Below, one piece after another: positions 25,451 to 33,124 of a DNA stretch of 51,936 nt (positions are counted from its first letter, which is position 1; every line of letters begins with the position of its first letter). The stretch spans positions 199,553 through 251,488 of the forward strand of contig NZ_FMUS01000002.1 in assembly GCF_900101495.1 (NCBI RefSeq), written 5' to 3'. The position numbers and the translations under genes were made by a program. This stretch comes from Alkaliphilus peptidifermentans DSM 18978 (GTDB lineage: Bacteria; Bacillota; Clostridia; Peptostreptococcales; Natronincolaceae). Below the pieces are notes generated by a model. The model saw nothing but the letters and a program-made list of their open reading frames with translations. It searched no databases and was not told the DNA's origin.

Positions 25451-27692
25451 TTGTCTTCCTCCTATCTCTAACAAATTTCCTAATGGTTTCCCTCTCTTCG
25501 TCATTTAATTGATATAGTGAGAATATATTTTCATCGATAATTTTTAAATAATCTTCTAGCAATGAATCATCAAAATTATTATTGCATATTTTTTCAACAA
25601 ATCTCTCTGTTTCTAATTTAAAGCTACTTTCACTGTAAACAATTGGAATTGCCTTTAGTGGTGTTGCATATAACTCCAGCTGCTCTCCCTTTCTTTTGCC
25701 CCTGTGAAATAGCCAGAAATACATAAGAGATGAATTAAGTATTCCTAATAGGTACATCAAAGATACATTATTATTTTTACTTATAAAATATACATCTGCA
25801 CTGGCGTAAAAAGAACCTTTGTGATACGCAAATGTATTTTCCTTTGCCCGCTGTGGAGACACAATTTTTTCACCTTCAAATATATGTACTTGCCTTGGCC
25901 ACTGCAAGGAATACCATTTTCTCACCTTGTTTTTTACCTCTCTACGTTCAATCAACTGACCTTTAAATCTAAGCAGATGCTGAAAAACATGTGGGTACTC
26001 TTCTATATTTTCAACATTATTATCGTTAATATATAATATTTTTAAATCGTTAGGCTTTACAATTGAATATTTTCTAATATTACTATTTTTATAAAAATCC
26101 TTAAGTAACGGCTTATACATTGGGCTGTCTAGCCCTTTCCTATGTATTTCTTCATTCTTTAGTACAAATATACCGGTGCTTATATCCTCCTGGATTTGTA
26201 ATTTTTCTCCCCATTTTGAGTTTAATCTATCTGCACCACTTACTATTCCTTGATTGATGTTACATAGCTCTCCTAATGAATAATTAGCAGCCTTTTGTAT
26301 TTTTTCAAAAATTTTATCCGTTAGCATCTCTCTGTTAATTAACATATTCCCATTATAATTATAAATCTGTCCTTGCTCCACAAGTAGTGTTCTTGATATG
26401 CCAGCTTCATTAACTTCATCCAATAAAACTTTTTCAATTATATCCATTTTTAGTTTTTTATTATTAAGACTTATGATTTCAATTCTTCTATTCTTATTAG
26501 GAAATTTTTCAGCTAAAAAAATTAAATTATGCTGCCCTTTAGCCTCCTTAAACAAATTTACCTCATTGAAATTAACTATCCATTTAAAGCTCATATGCTC
26601 CTTAAAGAAACATCTTAATTTAGCTGCACCATCAGCAGTTACGAAGTAATTGGTAGTTATAAACATCATAAAGCCTTTTGGCTTCAAAAGCTCATAGGCT
26701 TTATAAATGAAATAATAGAAATAGTCCATTTTACCTTCATAAAATCTATGACCAAAATTAGTTTTTTTGATATTATCAAAAATCTCTTTGTTGCCACGTT
26801 CGCCAATATATGGTGGGTTTCCTATCACAATGTCAAAGGAGTTATTAATAGCTCCACCATTAATATTTCTCAACTGTAGCCCATCAGCTTTAACAATATT
26901 CAACTTTATTTCATCTTCTATATAATTGTTTTCTTGTTTAAGCTCAATTAAAAATAATAATTTGCACAAAGCAACAGTATTTCCTTGAATATCGATACCG
27001 AAAATGCTCTCTTCCAGCAGCTTTCTTTTTATTTGCCAGACTTCTATTTCTATATTCAAGAAATCATATAAATTTTTAATTATTTTAGTCAACAGTTTCA
27101 ATAGCTCTCTTAAAAAAACACCTCCACCACAGGCAATATCTATAACCCTAATGGATAATAGTTTTTCTAATAATATTTTCCCATATTGCTTCTCTATTGT
27201 AAGCTGCTTAGCCAATATAATATCTTTAATAGCAGTATCTTTAATAACAGCATCTCCAATATCAGTATCCTCAACAATGGCCTCCAATGTCTTGTAAACC
27301 ATAATACTTACAATTGACTGAGGAGTATAGTAGGTTCCTGTATTAGATCGATGTTTTTCCATTAAAAGCCCCTCATAAAGGCTCTCTAATTCTTTTAAAT
27401 CAATATGCTTTATGTCGCCGTAAGCATATTCATCCAAAAATGCAAAATCATTTAATTTATCATATATTTCTTGGGAAATATCACTGAATAGATTTGTATA
27501 TCCTTCAAAATAAATACTATCATTTAATTGTTTTAGAAAACTACTTCGTGATATATTAGTAGTTCTTTGGGGTATGTATATATAATAAATATTTAAGTAT
27601 ATCCAAAGTAATTTTTCCGTATCAAGAAGCTGAACATCCTTCATTGAATCCTTTAAAAACTCTTTACAAGCTTCTTGGAATCTTCTGACCAT
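25443..27692 (-). CDS. Adenine-specific DNA methyltransferase (Eco57I/TaqI-like), orphan
   Basis: A 749-residue N6-adenine DNA methyltransferase of the gamma class. In order: an N-terminal helical part, TGTYYTPQSIVSIMVYKTLEAI (about 118-140), a repeat-containing insert, SAM motif I VIDIACGGGVFLREL, catalytic motif IV FDIVIGNPPYIGERGN, and a TaqI-like target-recognition domain in the C-terminal half. I see no nuclease motif at the N-terminus and no restriction gene beside it, so it seems to be a solitary methyltransferase rather than half of an R-M system. A terminator lies just upstream, and the ATG at 27692 overlaps a TATAAT box with a poor ribosome site; ATG 27644 with AAAGGA is an alternative start. 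Confidence 0.9.
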   Translation of the reverse strand: MVRRFQEACKEFLKDSMKDVQLLDTEKLLWIYLNIYYIYIPQRTTNISRSSFLKQLNDSIYFEGYTNLFSDISQEIYDKLNDFAFLDEYAYGDIKHIDLKELESLYEGLLMEKHRSNTGTYYTPQSIVSIMVYKTLEAIVEDTDIGDAVIKDTAIKDIILAKQLTIEKQYGKILLEKLLSIRVIDIACGGGVFLRELLKLLTKIIKNLYDFLNIEIEVWQIKRKLLEESIFGIDIQGNTVALCKLLFLIELKQENNYIEDEIKLNIVKADGLQLRNINGGAINNSFDIVIGNPPYIGERGNKEIFDNIKKTNFGHRFYEGKMDYFYYFIYKAYELLKPKGFMMFITTNYFVTADGAAKLRCFFKEHMSFKWIVNFNEVNLFKEAKGQHNLIFLAEKFPNKNRRIEIISLNNKKLKMDIIEKVLLDEVNEAGISRTLLVEQGQIYNYNGNMLINREMLTDKIFEKIQKAANYSLGELCNINQGIVSGADRLNSKWGEKLQIQEDISTGIFVLKNEEIHRKGLDSPMYKPLLKDFYKNSNIRKYSIVKPNDLKILYINDNNVENIEEYPHVFQHLLRFKGQLIERREVKNKVRKWYSLQWPRQVHIFEGEKIVSPQRAKENTFAYHKGSFYASADVYFISKNNNVSLMYLLGILNSSLMYFWLFHRGKRKGEQLELYATPLKAIPIVYSESSFKLETERFVEKICNNNFDDSLLEDYLKIIDENIFSLYQLNDEERETIRKFVRDRRKTND
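27222..27281 (-). repeat. Four degenerate 15-bp tandem repeats inside the methyltransferase gene
   Basis: The 15-mers ATCTTTAATAGCAGT, ATCTTTAATAACAGC, ATCTCCAATATCAGT and ATCCTCAACAATGGC lie end to end (plus-strand reading). They encode pentapeptides ending in Asp (IVED, TDIGD, AVIKD, TAIKD) between the TGTYYTP motif and SAM motif I. Because the unit is in frame, copy-number changes would alter protein length without breaking the gene. Confidence 0.75.
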
Positions 27693-27722
27693 TATATAAC
27701 ACCATCCATTAATAAAAGATTT

Positions 27723-27755
27723 TAAAAAAAACAGGTGAAGAAAAGTTCTTCACCT
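27723..27755 (-). terminator. Strong terminator directly upstream of the methyltransferase gene
   Basis: A perfect 10-bp stem, AGGTGAAGAA with TTCTTCACCT, and a three-base loop are followed by TTTTTTTT on the minus strand. It lies only 30 bases before the methyltransferase start. It either ends a short upstream transcript or acts as an attenuator in the methyltransferase leader. Confidence 0.85.
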
Positions 27756-27762
27756 ATTTCAA

Positions 27763-27948
27763 TCACATATTTGGGCATTTACATGATTGAAGCTCCCAAA
27801 CAAAATGTGTTTGTTGTGGGTAATTAAAATATTCTACAAAACATAATAAATCCCTGCCTGAATTTAAATATTTATAAAACAAGTATATTTTATTCTCATT
27901 AATTACTATCCTTTTTACGATAAATATATTAAGAGGATTATCATTCAT
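27763..27948 (-). CDS. Possible small protein (61 aa), weakly supported
   Basis: An open frame of 61 codons ending eight bases before the strong minus-strand terminator at 27755, so something is transcribed here. The predicted protein is moderately hydrophobic, ends in CKCPNM, and matches nothing I know. There is no Shine-Dalgarno before either of its two first ATGs, and the divergent gene at 27973 begins only 24 bases away. The transcript could instead be a non-coding RNA or the methyltransferase leader. Confidence 0.35.
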   Translation of the reverse strand: MNDNPLNIFIVKRIVINENKIYLFYKYLNSGRDLLCFVEYFNYPQQTHFVWELQSCKCPNM

Positions 27949-27972
27949 AGTAATAATAAAGGTGGAATTGCG

Positions 27973-28644
27973 ATGAAAAAAGTTTCTGCAGTAAACAACG
28001 ATAGAATTAGAACGATGTATGTCGATAGGAAGGTATCAATAAAAAACGTTTCTAGCGTTTCTCCTATCGATGTAATTAAATCAACTGAAAACAATACATC
28101 CTCAGCCAATGAAAACTTTTTGCTCTTTACAAGCAGTTTATACGAGAATTTAATGGAGTTAAGGGAGCATTATAAGAAATTTTACCTTCATCAGCAAGAA
28201 TTAGAGAATGTACTGGATAGCTTTAAGGAAAGCAAATATGATAATTCCCTTCATCAATTAATTCAACAGTTAGAGGAGTTGGTTGAAAAATATAATAAAG
28301 CCTTCTTAAGCTTGAAGTCATTTGAAGAAAAGCTAAATATTCAACAATTTAGCAAGTCAATAGTAGACACATTAATTAGCTATCAAATTCAATTGGATAA
28401 TATTGGTATTGTCCTGCTGGATGATTTAATGTTATCCTTTAACCCCTCTATTCTTAGAGATAATTTAAGCTTCAATTCCGATTATATTTTCTTTCTATTT
28501 GATTACAAAAATGGCCTAATAAAAAAACTAATTAGAATTTTTAAAAGCATTAAGGCTACTGTTCCAACAGCAGCAAGTAATTATTTAAAGGAGCCCCATG
28601 TATCATCGTCACTTACGGGGCTACTTTTGGATAAAAAGCTATAA
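27973..28644 (+). CDS. Coiled-coil protein of unknown function (223 aa)
   Basis: A soluble protein with a basic N-terminus followed by a Ser/Asn-rich linker to about residue 45, then long predicted coiled-coil helices (about 50-125, for example LYENLMELREHYKKFYLHQQ and LIQQLEELVEKYNKAFLSLK). The C-terminal part ends SLTGLLLDKKL. I recognise no domain; helical hook-associated or filament-cap-like proteins have a broadly similar look, but this is not an assignment. The start ATG has AAAGGTGG eight bases upstream. The last six bases overlap the convergent gene at 28639. Confidence 0.75.
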   Translation: MKKVSAVNNDRIRTMYVDRKVSIKNVSSVSPIDVIKSTENNTSSANENFLLFTSSLYENLMELREHYKKFYLHQQELENVLDSFKESKYDNSLHQLIQQLEELVEKYNKAFLSLKSFEEKLNIQQFSKSIVDTLISYQIQLDNIGIVLLDDLMLSFNPSILRDNLSFNSDYIFFLFDYKNGLIKKLIRIFKSIKATVPTAASNYLKEPHVSSSLTGLLLDKKL

Positions 28645-29526
28645 TAGATCATCGATGGTTAGTTCTTCATCCTTCATATGTATAATATTTCCATTTAGTT
28701 GTTCTTCTAGTAGTTTTTTAATCTGATTTCTCTCATACTTACTATTACAAGCCACCTCCAGCTTATTACCTTGCAATGATATTTCTGCAATGATTTTTTT
28801 ATTTTCCTTTAATAAATATATTTCAATACCATCATCGGTTTCTTGTACTGCATTAAGTTTGTCTAATATCTTTTTTGTTTGATTATAATCCTTTACAGCG
28901 TAATTACTCTGATATAAAGTTACATCTGCAGCTTGATTTTGAAAAGATAATAATCTATCAATTATCTTTAAGAGCTCAATTGAATGCTTTTTAAAATACT
29001 CTTCATAGGTTAAATAAGAATAATGTTTTTTTGCCATATCATAGTTCTCTACAACATATCCCACCAGCATTGTCTTAAACTGACAAGGTAATACAATGAT
29101 ATTGTTGCTAATAACGATACTCTCCTGGTCACTGGACAATCTGCATACAACCATATCGTGTTTTTCTACATCCTCTACGATATCTTGAAGTAAAACTGAA
29201 TGAACAACGTGGGTAAAAAGATTTTTTAGCAATGCTTTATTATCAGACTTCTTAATAACCTCATAAATACTCAGAAATCCTTTTATTCCTGCCTCCACGT
29301 GGATTCTCTTATCATCATTCAATTCCTCTTTTTTTTGATGTAAAAACATTTCACCAAAGGATATTTTATCGGGCAACAAAAAATCATATGCTAACCAGTC
29401 GGCATACTGCTGTTGATTTTTTTTAACCTTATTAAAAAAATCTTCTTCAATTTCTTTTAGTAGCTTATTATCACAGTTATTATATGCAAATGAAATAATT
29501 TCTTCTGTTAATAAATCTATAGCCAT
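28639..29526 (-). CDS. Hypothetical protein (295 aa)
   Basis: A cytoplasmic acidic protein with no signal or membrane helix. The N-terminal two thirds (ADWLAYDFLLPDKISFGEMFL, FLSIYEVIKK, then a beta-strand region LSSDQESIVISNNIIVLPCQ) recalls the region that precedes SEC-C zinc motifs in some Firmicute proteins, but the SEC-C cysteines themselves are missing. The C-terminal 80 residues may be a separate alpha/beta domain (IEIYLLKENKKIIAEISLQGNKLEVACN). The start ATG has AAAGGATG upstream. Function unknown; the similarity is only a hint. Confidence 0.75.
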   Translation of the reverse strand: MAIDLLTEEIISFAYNNCDNKLLKEIEEDFFNKVKKNQQQYADWLAYDFLLPDKISFGEMFLHQKKEELNDDKRIHVEAGIKGFLSIYEVIKKSDNKALLKNLFTHVVHSVLLQDIVEDVEKHDMVVCRLSSDQESIVISNNIIVLPCQFKTMLVGYVVENYDMAKKHYSYLTYEEYFKKHSIELLKIIDRLLSFQNQAADVTLYQSNYAVKDYNQTKKILDKLNAVQETDDGIEIYLLKENKKIIAEISLQGNKLEVACNSKYERNQIKKLLEEQLNGNIIHMKDEELTIDDLL

Positions 29527-29772
29527 TTAAATCATCCTTTCAAATATATACTGATTTGAATTATTGCCCTAATATTTTCCATAATACTGTCTATTTAATC
29601 AAATTCTTAATAAAACTACATAAAAAAGAAAAAAAGGATGGATTACTTAATATTCGTTTTCTATTTACGTTTTATTGAGATATTTGAAGGTTAGCTATGT
29701 TGTAAAAATTCCTTTCCCCATGTATCATTATACGTGATGACTGAAGAACCGACAAGCATGAGGAGGGTTATT
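29527..29772. other. Divergent spacer, about 245 bp
   Basis: An AT-rich divergent region between the genes at 29526 and 29773; it must carry both promoters. I see no clear promoter boxes, RNA structure or frame in it, apart from an in-frame upstream extension of the plus-strand gene that lacks a ribosome site. Confidence 0.4.
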
Positions 29773-30219
29773 TTGACAAAAGTTATCTCATTAAATGACT
29801 ATCAATCAAGAAAAAGACATAAAATTCATTCGGGTAGTTGTATATACTTTAATGACATTAATGAGGGTATTAAAAATCTTGCATTAAAAGATAAAGAGCT
29901 TATTTTTAGAAACATAAAGTATTACTATAACCATCAATATACTCAATATATCAAACGAAACAATACATCAGGCGATTATTCTTTTCAGAGCTATTTGTCT
30001 AATAAGTTAAATATATTGCAACCCTTTCGAATTAATCATGGGATTGATTTCGCAAGTGAATATGCCTATAGCGACATAAGTATAAATGATTGGAAAAACA
30101 TTTCTGATATTGTTGTTCGTATAAGCTTAAACCATACCTTAGGTATAATACAGGAACAGCTAGACCCACTTCATCTTGCTCAACAGTACTCTTGGGAAAA
30201 AGTTCAGGTGGATTTATAA
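29773..30219 (+). CDS. Hypothetical protein (148 aa)
   Basis: A basic, Tyr- and Asn-rich soluble protein starting MTKVISLNDYQSRKRHKIHS and with a central LIFRNIKYYYNHQYTQYIKR stretch. No domain is recognised. I use TTG 29773 because GAGGAGGG lies five to six bases upstream; the open frame extends 13 codons further without a ribosome site. It ends at a shared bidirectional terminator and is convergent with the gene at 30237. Confidence 0.72.
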   Translation: MTKVISLNDYQSRKRHKIHSGSCIYFNDINEGIKNLALKDKELIFRNIKYYYNHQYTQYIKRNNTSGDYSFQSYLSNKLNILQPFRINHGIDFASEYAYSDISINDWKNISDIVVRISLNHTLGIIQEQLDPLHLAQQYSWEKVQVDL

Positions 30220-30247
30220 AACCTTAGATATTTGATCTAAGGTTTTT
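30219..30247. terminator. Bidirectional terminator between convergent genes
   Basis: The stem ACCTTAGAT with ATCTAAGGT and a five-base loop is followed by TTTTTT on the plus strand and by TTTTATAAA on the minus strand. It overlaps the last codons of the minus-strand gene. Confidence 0.85.
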
Positions 30248-30683
30248 TGTGTTTTGACAACACTAAATTGTTTATTTTAATGTCTGCTTCCTCAATACTT
30301 TTTTTCACCTTTTCATACAATATAACAGTTTCTTTAGGTAGCTTCCGTCCTTTAGCCTGTTCCTTTTCAATATAATAATAGTTCACGTTTTTTATAAACT
30401 CAATATCACTTTTAAGATACGTATCACTAGCCATAATTAAAGGCATATATCTCTTTACTTCGGTTTTACTTGGCACATCTTTAAATCTACCCATTCTGCT
30501 GATTTCTTCATTAATATTTAATATAAAAGAAATAATGATACCCTTCTCAGTAACTTCATTGTTGTAGTTAACTAGGTTCCCAAACAGTCTTTGAAACCAT
30601 CTATATTCATTTGATTCCAACTTCACCTTAAAAACTATGTCTATACTAAACTGCAAACCGCTTTGTGCAATTATTCCCTTCAT
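30237..30683 (-). CDS. Hypothetical protein (148 aa)
   Basis: A soluble basic protein without a signal peptide. The N-terminal half seems to be beta-rich (LQFSIDIVFKVKLESNEYRWF and KGIIISFILNINEEI) and the C-terminal half is a long charged helix (about 105-140). No family is recognised. The ATG is preceded by AAGGGAAGG. It forms a single-gene unit with a bidirectional terminator. Confidence 0.72.
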   Translation of the reverse strand: MKGIIAQSGLQFSIDIVFKVKLESNEYRWFQRLFGNLVNYNNEVTEKGIIISFILNINEEISRMGRFKDVPSKTEVKRYMPLIMASDTYLKSDIEFIKNVNYYYIEKEQAKGRKLPKETVILYEKVKKSIEEADIKINNLVLSKHKKP

Positions 30684-30827
30684 GTACTCAACCTTCCCTT
30701 TATGATATTTACCATTATAACAGAAATACTGACTTCTTTTAATCTTTTTTACTTGTTATTTTTATATCATAATAATATTCTAAAATAGTTTGTCATTAGT
30801 ATACATATATTTTATTGAGGTGATTCT

Positions 30828-31826
30828 GTGAAAAAGTATATTTTTGTACCTATACTATTAGTAATAGCCTTCTTTAACTTTCTTCTATTCAATTTCTTTT
30901 TTCATACACCAAATGCATTAAAGACTTTTCAACACTTTACATCCGTTAATTATAAAATACCCCTGCAGCTTTTGGAAGATTTACAAGGAGAAAAAGGAGA
31001 AATGGCTAAGGAAATCATAATAGATACTACTCTTACGACTATAGAATATAACAAATGGAAAGATTACATAAACTATATCGATATGTATACCTATGTGGAA
31101 AAAGTATTACCTGGTGATGATGAAGAACTAATAGTTGTATTAAATCTCTCTAAAGATATTTCTGTTGCGGTGATTTTTGTACTAGTAGGAAATGAATATG
31201 TCTATCATAGTCACATTGAAAACTTAGTTCCTGTTGAAAAAGTTGAATTTCTTAGTTTTCCATCCCATGACTATAAAATGATGATCATCTATCAAGTCCT
31301 AGATGAACGCTTCGGTGGTTTTTTTTATGAAGCCTTTCTTGATATATATTGCTATATATCTGATGATTTCAAAAAAACATGGCAAAAAACCCTATATTAT
31401 GAAGAAGTCTTCAATGATGGCTGGATTAATCCGGAAGGTAAGGAAAGCTTATGGAACAAAGTCATAGAGGATACCGCTATTGATTTCACCAGCAATGGCT
31501 TAGTTAAAGTAAATACAATTACTACATTAAGTAAATACACTGCTGAGTCAAAAACCTTTCCGAAGGAAAATGACTTTTCATTATCCGAAAAAAAATCCTA
31601 CCAGCAATCATATTACTGGAGCGATGAATATAATTATTTTATTCTTGGAGAGCTTACACAATCAGAATTCATTTCAAAGGCAGGTATTGTTGAAGATATG
31701 GAAATTTCAATAAATGTGTTCTATAACATTGAAAACTCCAACTATAAAATGATTAGCCCTATAGGTGAAATTTTCTATCTGCAAAAAAAAAGATTTAAAG
31801 GTATGTTTGAAACTTTATTTCAGTGA
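30828..31826 (+). CDS. Membrane-anchored extracytoplasmic protein of unknown function
   Basis: A 332-residue protein with one N-terminal hydrophobic helix (about 4-26, no lipobox) and a long extracytoplasmic part rich in Tyr, Glu and Lys. The region KVLPGDDEELIVVLNLSKDISVAVIFVLVG looks like a beta-sheet domain. I do not recognise the family. The start is GTG 30828 with GAGGTG upstream. The alanyl-tRNA editing gene follows after 43 bases and may be co-transcribed, but the functions have no obvious link. Confidence 0.78.
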   Translation: MKKYIFVPILLVIAFFNFLLFNFFFHTPNALKTFQHFTSVNYKIPLQLLEDLQGEKGEMAKEIIIDTTLTTIEYNKWKDYINYIDMYTYVEKVLPGDDEELIVVLNLSKDISVAVIFVLVGNEYVYHSHIENLVPVEKVEFLSFPSHDYKMMIIYQVLDERFGGFFYEAFLDIYCYISDDFKKTWQKTLYYEEVFNDGWINPEGKESLWNKVIEDTAIDFTSNGLVKVNTITTLSKYTAESKTFPKENDFSLSEKKSYQQSYYWSDEYNYFILGELTQSEFISKAGIVEDMEISINVFYNIENSNYKMISPIGEIFYLQKKRFKGMFETLFQ

Positions 31827-31869
31827 TATAATCATAGATAGTAAATTAGTAAAATATGGGGTGAAGCAA

Positions 31870-33081
31870 TTGACAAGAAAACTTTTTTGGGAAGATCCTT
31901 ATTTAGCAAGTTTTAGTACAACCATTGTTTCTATTAATGATGATGTAGAAAATGCTGGGTCATACTTAGTTGAACTGGCAGAAACAGCCTTTTATCCTGA
32001 GGGAGGAGGACAGCCCTGGGATGAAGGTCAGATAGGAGACGCTAATGTAACTTACGTATTCGAAAAGAATGATAAAATTTATCATAGAGTTGACATACTG
32101 CCTACAAAAAAAGAACAGGTGGAGTGTAAAATAAACTGGGAAAGACGCTTTGATTTTATGCAACAGCATTTAGGACAGCATATTCTTTCTTCTAGATTCC
32201 ATAAGCTGTTTAATGCCCGAACAATTGGTTTTCATTTGGGTAAGGATACTGTAACAATCGATTTGCTAAAGGACTCCTTCACAGTTGAAGAATTTCAAAG
32301 GGTAGAGGAAGAAGCTAATCATATTATTCATTTAAACTTACCTGTATTCTCCCTTTATCCTTCAGATGAAGAACTGGATAGCCTTCCCTTAAGGAAGGCA
32401 CCAAAAGTTGAAGATAATATTCGACTGGTGGAGGTAAAAAACACTGACTACTCACCATGTGGTGGAACACACCCAAGCAGAACTGGTGAAGTAGGTATAA
32501 TAAAAATAAGAAAATGGGAAAAAATGAGGGGAAATGTTAGAGTTGAATTTGTATGTGGTTTAAGGGCTGTGATGGATTCTTGGGGAAAATACCAACAATT
32601 TAATTCCATTACAAATCTATTGTCAGTTGGTGATACAGAGGCCTTCGAGGCAGTGGAAAAAATCCATGCTGATAATAAGCGTATGAATAAACAGCTAAAC
32701 CAATTAAAAAAATCGCTACTTGAATACCAAATAAAGGATTATTATAGTAGCGCAGACAAAATTAAAGATTATTCTTTGGTTGTAAAAGTTTTTGACAATG
32801 TCGATATGAAGTATCTACAACAGGTGGCATCTTTATTGAATCAATATCCTAAAACAATAGCCCTTCTTGCTGCAAGAAATGACAAAGCACAGGTTGTATT
32901 TACCCGCTCTAAGGAATTGAAAATCGATATAAACCAGTTGTTTAAAGAGGTGATTTCTTTAATCGATGGCAAAGGTGGCGGTAGCGAGGTAACAGCCCAA
33001 GGGGGAGGAAGTAATATATCTAATCTGGAGGGGCTAATGGATGCAGCTGTTTTAAAGCTAAAGCATGAATACATAAAATAA
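31870..33081 (+). CDS. Alanyl-tRNA editing protein, AlaX-L type with DHHA1 domain
   Basis: A stand-alone trans-editing factor that hydrolyses Ser-tRNA(Ala) or Gly-tRNA(Ala). It has the AlaRS-like editing domain with zinc ligands in QQHLGQHILSSRF (HxxxH) and CGGTHPSRTGEVG (CxxxH), preceded by FYPEGGGQPWDEGQ, then a coiled-coil linker and a C-terminal DHHA1 domain with the glycine-rich GGGSEVTAQGGGS. The start is TTG 31870 (MTRKLFWED), six bases after GGGGTG; the upstream extension overlaps the previous gene in another frame. Length is 403, normal for the long form. A bidirectional terminator follows. Confidence 0.9.
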   Translation: MTRKLFWEDPYLASFSTTIVSINDDVENAGSYLVELAETAFYPEGGGQPWDEGQIGDANVTYVFEKNDKIYHRVDILPTKKEQVECKINWERRFDFMQQHLGQHILSSRFHKLFNARTIGFHLGKDTVTIDLLKDSFTVEEFQRVEEEANHIIHLNLPVFSLYPSDEELDSLPLRKAPKVEDNIRLVEVKNTDYSPCGGTHPSRTGEVGIIKIRKWEKMRGNVRVEFVCGLRAVMDSWGKYQQFNSITNLLSVGDTEAFEAVEKIHADNKRMNKQLNQLKKSLLEYQIKDYYSSADKIKDYSLVVKVFDNVDMKYLQQVASLLNQYPKTIALLAARNDKAQVVFTRSKELKIDINQLFKEVISLIDGKGGGSEVTAQGGGSNISNLEGLMDAAVLKLKHEYIK

Positions 33082-33108
33082 GAAGAGTCTAACGACTTTT
33101 CTTATTTT
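33075..33108. terminator. Bidirectional terminator between convergent genes
   Basis: Arms of 15 bases (AAAATAAGAAGAGTC and GACTTTTCTTATTTT, one G-U) enclose the loop TAAC. AT-rich ends give T-runs in both directions. It serves the editing protein (plus) and the amidohydrolase (minus). Confidence 0.8.
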
Positions 33109-33124
33109 ATGTTTATTATTTATT

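Noticed and set aside
27222-27281. Tandem 15-bp units as a possible CRISPR-like array
   Set aside because: Units are contiguous with no spacers and lie within a coding region in frame.
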